NCBI RefSeq assembly: GCF_017873965.1
Contig: NZ_JAGGKT010000005.1
Location: forward strand, 124,001-188,000
Length of the DNA: 64,000 nucleotides
Reading direction: 5' to 3'
DNA from: Ammoniphilus resinae
GTDB taxonomy: Bacteria > Bacillota > Bacilli > Aneurinibacillales > RAOX-1
In this document: positions 26,407 through 35,696 of the stretch, piece by piece
How positions within the stretch are numbered: the first letter of the stretch is position 1
Layout: every line of letters starts with the position of its first letter
Program-made: the position numbers and the translations under genes
The notes under the pieces: generated by a model
What the model was told of the DNA's origin: nothing
Database searches by the model: none
What the model saw: the letters and a program-made list of their open reading frames with translations, nothing else

Positions 26407-27594
26407 CTAAACCCACTGCCGCAGCCGTATAAAGCTCCAAACCATCGATGCGATCCCGATTAATATCAAGACGGCCACCGGAAGCGTGTGTCCCACAGCA
26501 CCACTCAGCATCAGATCCTTTATAGCAACCAAGGCCCATCCCTGTGGTGTAAACAATGAGATTTTTTCAGCCATTTCAGATGGGCTAAAAGACCAGAAGC
26601 ATCCACCAAGGAAAGCAAATAATAACGCAATTACGGGAATGCCTGACTGGAATTGTTCCCTTGTGCGAAACCAGGTGGAGGCTAGCATTCCGAGTCCGAT
26701 GACAGCAAAAATATAGGCTGCGATGACCACAAAATAAGCAACTGTAGCAAATATCACCACACCAAACAATTGCTTCGCTAAAACGGCATAGATCACCACC
26801 TGCAGACCTGAAAGCAGGAATAAATAGAGCATATACCCAACGGTATAGCTTCTTAATAACCCTGGTGCGGCTAACACCCTCTTCCATGTTCCGCGTGATT
26901 TTTCTTCCAGAACCCAGCCACATTGAAACATGATAAAGAGCATGAGCGAAAGTAAAAGCATTCCGAGGCTAATCATCAAAGTAAATGAGGGGGGCTCTTG
27001 TCTTGACACCAATTCCTTCCCGTGTTCACGATACTCTAGCTGGACCAATGGTTCCGGCTCCCAAAGCGAGTCCGCATACCCCCAAGCCGTCTCCCTAAGG
27101 GAATCCCCATCCACAGTTTTCCAGTGGAATATCTGGTACATCTCCTCTACCTGATTCGCTGCGAGCGTATTGGCATAGATTCGCATCACTTCACTAGCCA
27201 GCATTTCGCCGACGATTCCGTGTGACAGCGAGCCTGGATTTTTCAGCAAGACAATGGAATCATCGACGTCCCCCTCAAGGACCTGATCCATAAATCCTTC
27301 GTTAATAATAAAAGCCGCTTCCACACGGTAGCCGCCAACAAGTTCGCGGGCCTGCTCTGCCTTAACAACTTGCACATCAATCCCCTTCCGTTGGAGGAAG
27401 CGGTCAACGATCAAGCGGGAATAATCCGTGTGGTCCAGGTCAGTAAGGGCAACGCGGATCACAGATTGCTTCTCAAAACCAGAGGAAAAGCCAAGGATCG
27501 CGGTAATGATCACCGGGAAGGCAAGCATCAAAACAAAAAATCCCAAGTCCTTTCGCAACAACTGAAAATGTAACCGAATGACATCAAAGATCAT
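26407..27594 (-). CDS. ABC-2 type transporter permease, second subunit
   Basis: About 395 residues: one N-terminal membrane helix, a large extracytoplasmic domain (about 45-215) and five or six C-terminal helices, the ABC-2/YhgE-NatB-like layout. The ATG at 27594 overlaps the upstream permease stop in an ATGA, so the two are translationally coupled; an earlier in-frame start would lie inside that gene and is unlikely. It is the last gene of the ABC operon (ATPase, DUF6583-cytochrome, permease, permease). It probably exports a peptide, drug or lipid-like substrate. Confidence 0.88.
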   Translation of the reverse strand: MIFDVIRLHFQLLRKDLGFFVLMLAFPVIITAILGFSSGFEKQSVIRVALTDLDHTDYSRLIVDRFLQRKGIDVQVVKAEQARELVGGYRVEAAFIINEGFMDQVLEGDVDDSIVLLKNPGSLSHGIVGEMLASEVMRIYANTLAANQVEEMYQIFHWKTVDGDSLRETAWGYADSLWEPEPLVQLEYREHGKELVSRQEPPSFTLMISLGMLLLSLMLFIMFQCGWVLEEKSRGTWKRVLAAPGLLRSYTVGYMLYLFLLSGLQVVIYAVLAKQLFGVVIFATVAYFVVIAAYIFAVIGLGMLASTWFRTREQFQSGIPVIALLFAFLGGCFWSFSPSEMAEKISLFTPQGWALVAIKDLMLSGAVGHTLPVAVLILIGIASMVWSFIRLRQWV

Positions 27595-28811
27595 GCGCTT
27601 TTCCTCCAAAAAAGAGATACTAAACAACCCGAAAAAAATAGCATCAGAGCTCCGACTCCCGTCAGCCAAAGGATCTCATCCCACAATGAAACGGCGGGGT
27701 CGCCCGCGAAAACTTTAAGAAAACCTAACATCGCCCATTTGGTAAAGGACAAATCACTAGCCTTTTGCGCAGTTTCGTGAAGCATGTATAAGGGATAAAT
27801 ATTCCCACCAATTATGGAAAGCAGCAAACTTCCCAAATATCCCACAAGTTCTGCTCCTTTGGTAAACAACCCAAAGCTCGAGATCAGAAAGGTCCAAGCT
27901 GTAATAGAAAAAACGACAACGGTAAGAAAACTAAGGGTCCAGACAAGCGGATACCCTAGGTAATTTCTGAATAAAAAAGAGACCACACCTAAAATCAGCG
28001 CAAACTGCAGCCAACTCACTAAAAAGCTCCCCATAAACTTCCCTGCAAATAGCTTCCAAAGTGGTAACGGAGTCGATTTTAACCGCAGCCAAATCCTACT
28101 TTCCACCTCTTCCACCCAGGACCTGCTCTCCCTAACCCCGAGAAAAGCGAGAAAAACGACAAGCAGAGCCGCTGTAAAATACTCAGGAAGCCTGACTTTT
28201 GGAATGTCCGAAACGGTTTCTTGTTCGAAGATTTCATTACGATTCAAACTTTTTGTCATAAAGGGAAGGATAATCTCTGGCAGCTTTTGGTTCAGCCACT
28301 GTGGGTCCGCCCCGCCTTCATAGGCAAAGTGCCAAACCGTGATAATTCCACTTTGCGCAGCGGAAGCGATATTTGTTGCGCTCTCCAACTGATTTTGCAA
28401 CTGCATTACTAATGTTTTCTGGGCTGGATTGCCAATTAAAATTAACGGTCGATTCTCCCCACCCTGATACATACTTTTTGTAAATCCCTCTTCCAGCAGG
28501 ATGGTCCCAACGATTTGATTTTCCTCAAGCCATCTCTTGGCTGATGGCAAATCAGTCCGACGAACCTCAATAAAGTCCCTCATATACGGAGTTTGCTCTA
28601 GCTGCTTAATCATCATTTCAGTATCAAAGGTTTGATCCTCATCGACGACGGCAATGGCAAATGGCTCGGAAAACTGGCTGGAAAAAAGGTAGGGTGACAA
28701 AACCTGGGAGAACAGGACGATAAAAAGGGTAGGTATGACGAGCATAAATAGGAGGGCTTTGAAGTCTGTTAGATATCTTTTTATATGTTGAAAAATCATT
28801 GTCCCGATCAT
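27591..28811 (-). CDS. ABC-2 type transporter permease, first subunit
   Basis: About 406 residues, same layout as its downstream partner: a first membrane helix (LLFMLVIPTLFIVLFSQVL), a large outer loop to about 200, then six helices. The ATG at 28811 follows AGAGG by 7 nt and replaces a longer frame beginning at 28850. A 9-bp hairpin in the leader separates it from the DUF6583-cytochrome gene and may lower expression relative to the upstream genes. The two permeases probably form a heterodimer with the ATPase at 30931. Confidence 0.88.
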   Translation of the reverse strand: MIGTMIFQHIKRYLTDFKALLFMLVIPTLFIVLFSQVLSPYLFSSQFSEPFAIAVVDEDQTFDTEMMIKQLEQTPYMRDFIEVRRTDLPSAKRWLEENQIVGTILLEEGFTKSMYQGGENRPLILIGNPAQKTLVMQLQNQLESATNIASAAQSGIITVWHFAYEGGADPQWLNQKLPEIILPFMTKSLNRNEIFEQETVSDIPKVRLPEYFTAALLVVFLAFLGVRESRSWVEEVESRIWLRLKSTPLPLWKLFAGKFMGSFLVSWLQFALILGVVSFLFRNYLGYPLVWTLSFLTVVVFSITAWTFLISSFGLFTKGAELVGYLGSLLLSIIGGNIYPLYMLHETAQKASDLSFTKWAMLGFLKVFAGDPAVSLWDEILWLTGVGALMLFFSGCLVSLFWRKSA

Positions 28812-28833
28812 GATCAAGCCTCTTTCAAAAGGA

Positions 28834-28855
28834 GGGGGATGAATCGTCATCCCCC
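28834..28855 (-). terminator. Intercistronic hairpin before the permease pair
   Basis: GGGGGATGA-N4-TCATCCCCC, a 9-bp perfect stem between the DUF6583-cytochrome stop and the first permease. It is followed on the minus strand only by TCCTTTTG, so it may be an mRNA processing or partial termination site within the operon. Confidence 0.45.
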
Positions 28856-28869
28856 AGTTATTTTTTTAG

Positions 28870-30912
28870 TTAGTTGCCCGATTGCTCCACTAACCATTGC
28901 CCTAACACATAGGCATCCTCATCACTGGCCATTCCGGGCGGCATGCCCCCTCTGCCGTTAATAATAATGTCGGCGATTTCCTCTGGATAGTATTTTTCAC
29001 CGACATTATATAAGGCGGGCCCTACAGCTCCGGAAAGATCTGCCGCATGGCAAGCTGCACAGGATTGACTGTACGCGGTTTGCGCATACTCCCAATCTAC
29101 GCCCTCATAGTACTCCTCCCCTGTCCCTTGATCCATCGGCATGTCCATTGGGAAGTCAGTTCCGTACCCTGGGTCAACAGCGTATCCCCCGTCATATCCA
29201 TATGCATATGGATCAGGTTGCGGTTGGAAGGCCGACAGCAGATCCTCTACAGGAACCCCTGCTTTTTCAAGTACATCCTTTTTGTCCTTCAAGTATTTCT
29301 CGAGTGAATCGCGCAGTTCTGTCTGGATTTTCTCCTGATCCTCTTCGGTAATACTAGCGACGTTAATCATTTGCTCTTCTTTAAGTACAGGAATCTTGGA
29401 TTCTGCACCCTTCTGGATTTCCTGCTTGACTGTAAAACTTAGGGACTTAGGAACTTCTGGATCCTCGCTCTTGTCCCCTTTTAAAGTAAACTTATACTCG
29501 GCTTCGGTTTTCTTGTCCTTCTCATTTTCCGTTGTATTGTATTCAAAGTTTCCGGCTAACTTTTCCTTCGTTCCATACGAATTGTTGCTAAACGAATAAT
29601 CAAATTCCCCTGATTTTTTATTGCCATCCTTGACAGTGGAATAATCAGTGGAAAATTTCCACTCGTTGTCTGGTTCACTAAAAGAAAAATCCACGTTTCC
29701 TTCTTTTCCTTTATCTTTCGGGGTTTGCGTATAGGTAAATTTCAACTCACCGTCATTCATTCCACTGTCGCTTCGGTTTTTCAACTGGATCAATTGCTGT
29801 GTGGTCTGATCCGATGTCCACTTCGCGGAACGGAATGTGAACTTATCATCATTTTCCGGATAAATGAAAACTTTCCGATCGATAATCTGATCTGAGCTAT
29901 CCACTAATAGAATCATTTGCAAATCCTTCGAAAACTCCACATCCTCCAACCCCGAGCGGAAATCTTCCATGGCTGCCTGCCAATCATCTTTAAAATCGGA
30001 TTTGTCTAGTTCTTTGATATCCTCATACCCATTTTCCTGAAGAAGCTTCGTGATTTTCCCATAACGCGTATAGAATAAATCGATCAGTCCCTGGTCCTTT
30101 TCCAACTTTTCACTGGTCTTTTCTAAAAAATTCTTGAATTGCTTGTCAGTAAAAGTAACGGTAATTTCGCGCCCCTTGATTTTGCTGTCCTCATCAAAGG
30201 CCACGTCAGATACCAGTTTGACCTGCTCATCTTGCAGTTCATCATAGTATAGCTTTCCATAGTTTAATAGAATCGGGGTGAGTTCCTCTTTAGGGATTTT
30301 CAGCGCATCCAAAAATTCCTCCGGCTGAACAATCCGTTTCGGCAGATTTTCTATCCCAAACTTGTCTTTCAACTCTTCCTCTTTTTTCAGATCTAGCATG
30401 GCGTATTTAGAATAAAGCTCAGGCATGCCAAAGAGCAGTCGATCCTCTTCCGCGAGAACATCAAAGCCAATAAGCTTGCTCCCGCCCATCGCCAGGCTGA
30501 TTTGACTGTATTCCTTTTTCGCCTTAGGATCGCGCTCGTTTTCGATGACAATCTTGCTATCCTTCAAAATATTGCTTATCCGCTGAACATCCTCGTCGAT
30601 GTAGCCATCGCCCCAGTCAATTTTCACGCCAAGCTCTGATTTGGAATGGACGGTGGAATCGAGGTAGGGCTTCACTTCAGCCATGGCATCTTGGTAGTTC
30701 TCTCCCCAGGATTCTACTGCCGTCTTCAAGCTTTTCGCTTCCGCTTCGAGGTAGATTTGCTTGGGGCTTTTAAACCAGTCAAACATTGTATACCCCGCTG
30801 CAGATCCCCCTCCTAATAGGATGGCCGCACCTACCGCGGTTAAAATGATTTTTTTCTTTAAGCCGGGGGAATTCCCGGTTTTTCCCTCATTTGTTGTTAC
30901 ATTCGTGTCCAT
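28870..30912 (-). CDS. Membrane-anchored DUF6583-like protein fused to a C-terminal cytochrome c domain
   Basis: 680 residues. A short cytoplasmic lead and one membrane helix (about 20-45, IILTAVGAAILLGGG) anchor a long, Lys/Glu-rich extracytoplasmic region (about 50-560) resembling DUF6583-type proteins found with ABC-2 transporters. A Pro/Tyr/Gly linker (about 562-600) leads to a compact class-I cytochrome c: heme site CAACH (about 616), then GPALYNVG and the axial Met in GGMPPGM (about 658), ending QWLVEQSGN. Heme attachment would occur outside the membrane. It is encoded between the ATPase and the permeases, so it is likely a subunit or partner of the transporter. The DUF6583 assignment rests on pattern memory; the cytochrome motif is directly visible. 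Confidence 0.75.
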   Translation of the reverse strand: MDTNVTTNEGKTGNSPGLKKKIILTAVGAAILLGGGSAAGYTMFDWFKSPKQIYLEAEAKSLKTAVESWGENYQDAMAEVKPYLDSTVHSKSELGVKIDWGDGYIDEDVQRISNILKDSKIVIENERDPKAKKEYSQISLAMGGSKLIGFDVLAEEDRLLFGMPELYSKYAMLDLKKEEELKDKFGIENLPKRIVQPEEFLDALKIPKEELTPILLNYGKLYYDELQDEQVKLVSDVAFDEDSKIKGREITVTFTDKQFKNFLEKTSEKLEKDQGLIDLFYTRYGKITKLLQENGYEDIKELDKSDFKDDWQAAMEDFRSGLEDVEFSKDLQMILLVDSSDQIIDRKVFIYPENDDKFTFRSAKWTSDQTTQQLIQLKNRSDSGMNDGELKFTYTQTPKDKGKEGNVDFSFSEPDNEWKFSTDYSTVKDGNKKSGEFDYSFSNNSYGTKEKLAGNFEYNTTENEKDKKTEAEYKFTLKGDKSEDPEVPKSLSFTVKQEIQKGAESKIPVLKEEQMINVASITEEDQEKIQTELRDSLEKYLKDKKDVLEKAGVPVEDLLSAFQPQPDPYAYGYDGGYAVDPGYGTDFPMDMPMDQGTGEEYYEGVDWEYAQTAYSQSCAACHAADLSGAVGPALYNVGEKYYPEEIADIIINGRGGMPPGMASDEDAYVLGQWLVEQSGN

Positions 30913-30930
30913 ATTCTCTTTGATGTCCTC

Positions 30931-31602
30931 CTATGGTCTATTATTCTGTGGTGTTTCAAAACTAGCAATTTTTCCATCCTCTAAGAGGGCCACTCGATCA
31001 CAGTACATCATCTCATCCTCCTGATGACTCGTTAGGATGACCGTACAGCCGTTTTCGCTCATCTCCTTGATGGCCTGTAGAATATGGCGACGGGAATCGC
31101 GATCAACACCAGCTGTGGGTTCATCGAGAATGAGCAGTTCTGGTGAGTGAAGGATGGAAGCGGCGAGATTGACTTTCCTTTTCATCCCTCCAGAAAAGGT
31201 TTCAATCCGATCATTTTGGCGGTTCTTAAGCCCGACAAATGCTAAAACCTCATCAATTCTTGTACGAAGTGACGAGCCTCGCAGACCGTATGCTTTTCCC
31301 CAAAACGAAAGATTGTCCTTTACACTCAAGTTTCCGTAAAGGGCGATCTCTTGTGGAACATAGCCTATTTTCTTTTTGATTTGTGCAGCCTCTTTGTCAC
31401 CCCTGATCTCTTTTCCATCGATCCAAATTTCTCCCGCAGTTGCGGGCAAGATCAACGCCAGCATGGAAAGCAGCGTCGATTTTCCTGCCCCGTTTTCTCC
31501 CTTTAGCCCCAGCATTTCCCCCCGCCTAATCTCCAGGCTGAGGTTGCTAATGACATCCTTTGTTTTCCCATACCTTTTGGTTACGTTTCTTGCCTGAATC
31601 AA
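30931..31602 (-). CDS. ABC transporter ATP-binding protein
   Basis: About 223-235 residues, a single nucleotide-binding domain of the CcmA/NatA type. Walker A GENGAGKST, Q-loop YVPQE, signature FSGGMKRKV, Walker B LLILDEPTAG and the H-loop SHQ are all present. The start is uncertain: a TTG at 31602 gives the usual family N terminus (IQARNVTKRYG) with AAAGGGGG before it, while an ATG at 31638 adds 12 residues but lacks a ribosome site. First gene of the four-gene ABC export operon, powering the two ABC-2 permeases. Confidence 0.9.
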   Translation of the reverse strand: MIQARNVTKRYGKTKDVISNLSLEIRRGEMLGLKGENGAGKSTLLSMLALILPATAGEIWIDGKEIRGDKEAAQIKKKIGYVPQEIALYGNLSVKDNLSFWGKAYGLRGSSLRTRIDEVLAFVGLKNRQNDRIETFSGGMKRKVNLAASILHSPELLILDEPTAGVDRDSRRHILQAIKEMSENGCTVILTSHQEDEMMYCDRVALLEDGKIASFETPQNNRP

Positions 31603-31757
31603 CGGGCCAAATTCCCCCTTTACTATCAAAAATGACATAAATTAGTTTATTAGTAATAGGATTATTGTACTACTATTATTTTACAATGCACGTTAAATTT
31701 TCCATGGTCAAATTTGGAGGTTGGTAGATTTACGTCGTTTGCCCTCTGTTGAGGAAA

Positions 31758-31796
31758 TAAAAAAAGCCTTCAACTCAATTAAGAATTAAAGGCTTC
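31758..31796 (-). terminator. Terminator after galE
   Basis: On the minus strand AAGCCTT and AAGGCTT form a stem around an AT-rich loop and are followed by TTTTTTT. It starts 5 bp after the galE stop. Confidence 0.85.
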
Positions 31797-31801
31797 CTTG
31801 C

Positions 31802-32788
31802 TTAATCTTGATATCCTCGCGGATGATTCTCGTGCCAGCCCCAAGCGGATTGAATGATTTTTTCCAATCGGTATTTCGGCTTCCAACCCAATTTTTGTTC
31901 GATTTTCCCGGATGTGGCCACGAGCCTGGCTGGATCACCTTCACGCCGCGCTGTGTATTCGATGACTGCTTTTCGCTGGGTGACCTTTTCACAGGTTTCG
32001 ATGACTTCTTTCACCGAATAGCCTTGTCCATTTCCCAAGTTAAAAGTTTCATTTTTCAATTGATCCTTCAACAAAGCCTCGAGCGCCAAAATATGGGCAT
32101 CAGCTAGATCCATAACGTGGATGTAGTCACGAATACAAGTCCCATCGTGCGTGTCGTAATCGGTGCCGAAAACCGAAATTTTTTCTCTTTGCCCTAAAAG
32201 ATGCTGTAATATAAGGGGAATGAGGTGTGTTTCCGGTTGATGATCCTCGCCAATTTCACCTGAAAGATGGGCCCCTGCTGCATTGAAATAACGCAAGACA
32301 ACATACTCCATTTGGTAGGCCCGGGAAAAATCGTGTAAGATCTTCTCGACCATCAATTTGGAATTACCATAGGGGTTAATCGGTTGGACGAGCTGGCCCT
32401 CGCCAATGATTTCCACGCTTGGAATTCCGTACACCGCTGCTGTGGAAGAGAAAATAAACTTTTTCACTCCATACATCATCATTGTAGACAACAAATTTAA
32501 TGTTGCAGCTACATTATTTTGATAGTATTTTAAAGGATCTGTCATGGATTCCCCAACTAAACTATTTGCCGCGAAATGCATGACTGCCTGAATAGGATAG
32601 TTTCCGAACACTTTTTCCAAGTCGTTTTTGTCCCCTAAATCCCCTTTAACCAAAGTGGCCCGCGGATCCACCGCCTGTTGGTGCCCCGTTGACAAATTAT
32701 CTAGGACCACAACCTCGTAGTGCTGATCCAACAACATTTTGACGGCATGACTGCCGATATATCCAGCTCCTCCAACAACTAAAATCAT
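31802..32788 (-). CDS. galE: UDP-glucose 4-epimerase
   Basis: 328 residues, full length. NAD-binding GGAGYIGSH at 6-14, FAANSLVGES (about 75), catalytic Ser in SSTAAVYG and Tyr-x3-Lys in NPYGNSKLMVE (about 143-152), then RYFNAAGA and TRDYIHV-type region (CIRDYIHVMDLADAH), all diagnostic of GalE. It interconverts UDP-glucose and UDP-galactose in the cytosol for galactose use and surface polysaccharides. Monocistronic with its own terminator. Confidence 0.95.
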   Translation of the reverse strand: MILVVGGAGYIGSHAVKMLLDQHYEVVVLDNLSTGHQQAVDPRATLVKGDLGDKNDLEKVFGNYPIQAVMHFAANSLVGESMTDPLKYYQNNVAATLNLLSTMMMYGVKKFIFSSTAAVYGIPSVEIIGEGQLVQPINPYGNSKLMVEKILHDFSRAYQMEYVVLRYFNAAGAHLSGEIGEDHQPETHLIPLILQHLLGQREKISVFGTDYDTHDGTCIRDYIHVMDLADAHILALEALLKDQLKNETFNLGNGQGYSVKEVIETCEKVTQRKAVIEYTARREGDPARLVATSGKIEQKLGWKPKYRLEKIIQSAWGWHENHPRGYQD

Positions 32789-32825
32789 CTGTTTACTCCC
32801 CTATTGTTAAGTATGGAATCGTGAT

Positions 32826-33167
32826 CTAGCCTTCAACCTTCATTTTTACATGTGCTAGTTCACGTTCGTTGCGATTCACTTTATCCAGAACGAAATCGAT
32901 GTCCCTTTGCAGGACAGGTAGACGGTCATTAATCATCCTTACATCAGACTTCAAAATTTGAAGGTCTTCGGCATTTTTGGCTACTTGATTTTCGACACGT
33001 TCAATGCGCTTGTCCATTGAATCCAGTCGGTTTTCCAAAGAGTCCATCCGGATTTCCAATTGGGATACTCTGATTCCACCTCGGTTAAGCGGTCCTCTAC
33101 TTTGGTTAATCTCCGGTTCGTTTCAACTACTTCTTCATAAATCTTGCAACAGTTCATTTGATTCCAT
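32826..33167 (-). pseudogene. Coiled-coil protein gene broken by two frameshifts
   Basis: An excellent AGGAGT site (33175-33180) sits 7 nt from an ATG at 33167 that reads MESNELLQDL and then hits TGA. One base later the frame continues YEEVVETNRRLTKVEDRLTE; a second shift near 33065-33080 leads to VSQLEIRMDSLENRL and an unbroken heptad-repeat coiled coil to 32826 (IERVENQVAKNAEDLQ). Joined, the three frames give a continuous coiled coil of about 113 residues. Two shifts in such a short gene suggest decay rather than sequencing error, but error is possible. The last 77 codons could still be translated from a TTG. Confidence 0.7.
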
Positions 33168-33324
33168 AGAATTCACTCCTCAGTGGATATCCACAATATT
33201 ATAGTACCACAAATGTAGATGATTCTATTGTTTTGATAGGGGCATCGCCTCCTCCCCAAAATGAAAGAACCCTCCCCCCACCACCGTCTAAGAAGGTAAG
33301 AATGAGTGAAAAGGCGGGATGTTC

Positions 33325-34389
33325 ATGTTCAAAAAGTCTTTGGTAGTGGGGACTTTGCTTGGCAGTTTGGGGATGGCGGGGATCGGGTCGGCGGTAACGA
33401 ATTGGACGTCGATTGACGTGAGGGTGGATCAAATCAACTTTAGCTATAATGGGGAGCAGCTCAATACGGGGATGAGGCCGTATGAGTTTGATAATGGGCG
33501 GGAGTATGTTCCTTTATCCTTCAATTATAAGGGAACGACTTATGTGCCACTTCGCTATGTGGGTCACGCGGTTGGAAAAGAAATCAAGTGGGATGCGGCA
33601 ACAAATACCGTCCACATCCAGGATCGCGCGGACCAAGCAAAAGCCCTTGACTACACGGTGCTCGCCCATACGAACGCGCCGGTTGATGCGGTTCTTGAGG
33701 ATTTGAAAAATATGCCGGAGCAGAATTTGCCGAAGGAAATTAAGGAATGGTTTTTTGCAAACCGGACCAAGGAAACGCAGCAGGTAAAAACAGCAAGTGG
33801 GAAAACCTACATCCTCCTCTCACGCGGAGAAAGTCCAAATCCGGGGCACGGGATTTCGCTAGAATCGGTGACTGAGGATGACAAAGAGATTGTCGTGTCT
33901 GCCCTTTTCACAGAGCCTGGTCCGGATGAGTTGGTTGCTCAAGTGATATCACATCCCGCTATGCTGATTCAATTGGATGGGGAAACGGATAAAAAGGTAA
34001 GGTTCGAGATCGCAACGCCTGATGAGACCCAAACGCCGCCGGTTGCCAAAGCACTAGGCACTCGATACGTCAGCAGTATAGGATACATCCTTGATTTCCC
34101 TGCGCACATCGCCAAGAAGCTTAAAGCAGTAACCGATAAGAATCGCACCGAGTTCCAGTATCTCTCTGAAAATCCGGAGTATCATAATCAAGCCTTGTTT
34201 TCCATTGTGGTCCTTGATGAAGCTGAGTGGGTGGATGGCACGACATTGAAGAAGATCACTGTTAAGAACGGAAAAGTTTTCGCCTATACGACCCCTTTGG
34301 ATATGATTTTGGAAGGGGCGGAACGGAAAGAGTTTGAGGAGATGAGCAGGGTTGTACCGGAGATTATAAAGACTTTTACATTAAAATAA
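33325..34389 (+). CDS. Secreted protein with copper-amine-oxidase-N-like and PrcB-type domains
   Basis: About 354 residues with a signal peptide (cleavage near GSAVTNW, about 25). Residues about 30-105 resemble the copper amine oxidase N-terminal 'stalk' repeat found in many Bacillales surface proteins (REYVPL, GTTYVPLRYVGHAVG, IKWDAATNTVHI). The middle (about 150-225) resembles the PrcB C-terminal domain (SGKTYILLSRGESPNPGHGI then EDDKEIVVSALFTEPG). The last third is unassigned. The ATG at 33325 is preceded by AAAGGCGGG at good spacing. Likely located at the cell surface; role unknown. Confidence 0.75.
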   Translation: MFKKSLVVGTLLGSLGMAGIGSAVTNWTSIDVRVDQINFSYNGEQLNTGMRPYEFDNGREYVPLSFNYKGTTYVPLRYVGHAVGKEIKWDAATNTVHIQDRADQAKALDYTVLAHTNAPVDAVLEDLKNMPEQNLPKEIKEWFFANRTKETQQVKTASGKTYILLSRGESPNPGHGISLESVTEDDKEIVVSALFTEPGPDELVAQVISHPAMLIQLDGETDKKVRFEIATPDETQTPPVAKALGTRYVSSIGYILDFPAHIAKKLKAVTDKNRTEFQYLSENPEYHNQALFSIVVLDEAEWVDGTTLKKITVKNGKVFAYTTPLDMILEGAERKEFEEMSRVVPEIIKTFTLK

Positions 34390-34422
34390 TTTGCGGAGGG
34401 ACGGAACTGGCTTCCGCCCCCC

Positions 34423-35535
34423 TCAAACAACCCGCTTTGCAAAAGGAATCTTGGTAATGAGATAACCACAAAAAAAGCAAATAGCTGCCCCAATAAAGCC
34501 AACCAACATAAATTTCAATAATGGCGGGATCAACACCCCGTGCAAAAGTAGGGTTAGCCCCACTACGATCGCAGGATGAATGATGAAGACGGTGTAGGCG
34601 GCATCCGCTAGCGCACCACCGAACGGGTGCGGCTGATTTACACTTTTTTCAAATTGGTATAAAAGCCACAGGATCATTCCAAAAGCAACAAAGGGTTCCC
34701 ACATCGCGTATAGAAAGGATTGAAAATTCACCCCACCCTCAAACGACAAGTTCCCTTCTAATGCGCCCGTTAAAATGAACCCGAGCGGTAAAATGGGGAT
34801 TGCAGTCAATGAAATCCACCACCACGTTTTCACCAGTTCTTTCTTTTCCAAAAAAGTATCTAGCCATTTTTGCCGGTAAGCCACGACTCCACTGATAAAT
34901 AAGAAGATATAGGAAGGGAAATAGCCGAACTGAAGGCCTAAAACCCCTTCCCCAACTGGGGATACCAACCGTAAGAGAAAAGCCGAGATCCCTAATAGTA
35001 TTGCGGTAACAATCAGGTTTCTTATAGTTGGCGCTTTAACGTCCAATTTCCATCCAGTCAAGAGTCGAATGAGAACATAAATAACAGCAAATAACAAAAG
35101 GGCTTCAACAAACCAGAGCGGCCCGATATGAATCGTATGAAAAGTGAGGACTTCAGTTTTGTAGTAGTTTAAGAGAGTCATCGAATCACGGGATTGGGCA
35201 ACGTAACTGATAATGGGTCCTAGAATAAAAACATAGAACAGCAAAGGAATACCCAGTCGGATGAGGCGATCCATCAAGAACACCCTCGCCCCTTTTCGAT
35301 CATAAGATCCCGGGGTAAAGTATCCGGAAAGGAAAAAGAAAAGTCCCATAAAAAACGATTGGTTGATCGCCGTGAAAAGGGTTAGAAGAATACCGGTGAA
35401 AGTTAGTTCGCTCTGATCTACATCGACATAAATCCAAGATCCGCCCGCTCCATAAGCGATTGCTGTATGATGCAAAATGACTAGCACCGTTAATAACACC
35501 CGCAAATAATCAAGATAATAAAGTCGTTTCCCCAT
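34423..35535 (-). CDS. Membrane acyltransferase (acyltransferase-3 family)
   Basis: 370 residues with about ten membrane helices. The N terminus has the family signature LDYLRVLLTVLVILHHTAIA, with the catalytic His near residue 22, and FFLSGYFTPGSYDRKG (about 70-85) follows. Acyltransferase-3 proteins O-acetylate or otherwise acylate cell-surface sugars and lipids. Transcribed alone; the substrate is not predictable. Confidence 0.9.
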   Translation of the reverse strand: MGKRLYYLDYLRVLLTVLVILHHTAIAYGAGGSWIYVDVDQSELTFTGILLTLFTAINQSFFMGLFFFLSGYFTPGSYDRKGARVFLMDRLIRLGIPLLFYVFILGPIISYVAQSRDSMTLLNYYKTEVLTFHTIHIGPLWFVEALLLFAVIYVLIRLLTGWKLDVKAPTIRNLIVTAILLGISAFLLRLVSPVGEGVLGLQFGYFPSYIFLFISGVVAYRQKWLDTFLEKKELVKTWWWISLTAIPILPLGFILTGALEGNLSFEGGVNFQSFLYAMWEPFVAFGMILWLLYQFEKSVNQPHPFGGALADAAYTVFIIHPAIVVGLTLLLHGVLIPPLLKFMLVGFIGAAICFFCGYLITKIPFAKRVV

Positions 35536-35583
35536 GTGTTTCCCCCACTATAGAAATATCCTCCGCCTGATTATACCAAAGAA

Positions 35584-35690
35584 GGGGGTCAGACCTAAGT
35601 CGAAATTTGTTGAATGGATTAAAGCATCTGATCTTTAATAATTTTATTAAAGTTATTGATTCGACAAATTTCGATTGAGGTCTGACTCCC
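35584..35690. repeat. MITE-like element with GGGGTCAGACCT inverted ends
   Basis: A 107-bp element whose ends form an inverted repeat of about 32 bp with few mismatches: left arm GGGTCAGACCTAAGTCGAAA then TTTGTTGAAT, and right arm the complement of GAGTCAGACCTCAATCGAAA then TTTGTCGAAT. The interior is AT-rich with no coding capacity. Related copies are at 41812 and 10726. Confidence 0.75.
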
Positions 35691-35696
35691 GGTCCA

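Noticed and set aside
28834-28855. Riboswitch or T-box between the cytochrome-domain gene and permeases
   Set aside because: It is only a single 22-nt hairpin with no conserved T-box or aptamer sequence.
33199-33432. 77-residue open frame antisense to the start of the secreted protein gene
   Set aside because: Overlaps the signal-peptide region of a well-supported gene; Pro/His/Arg-rich, no family resemblance.
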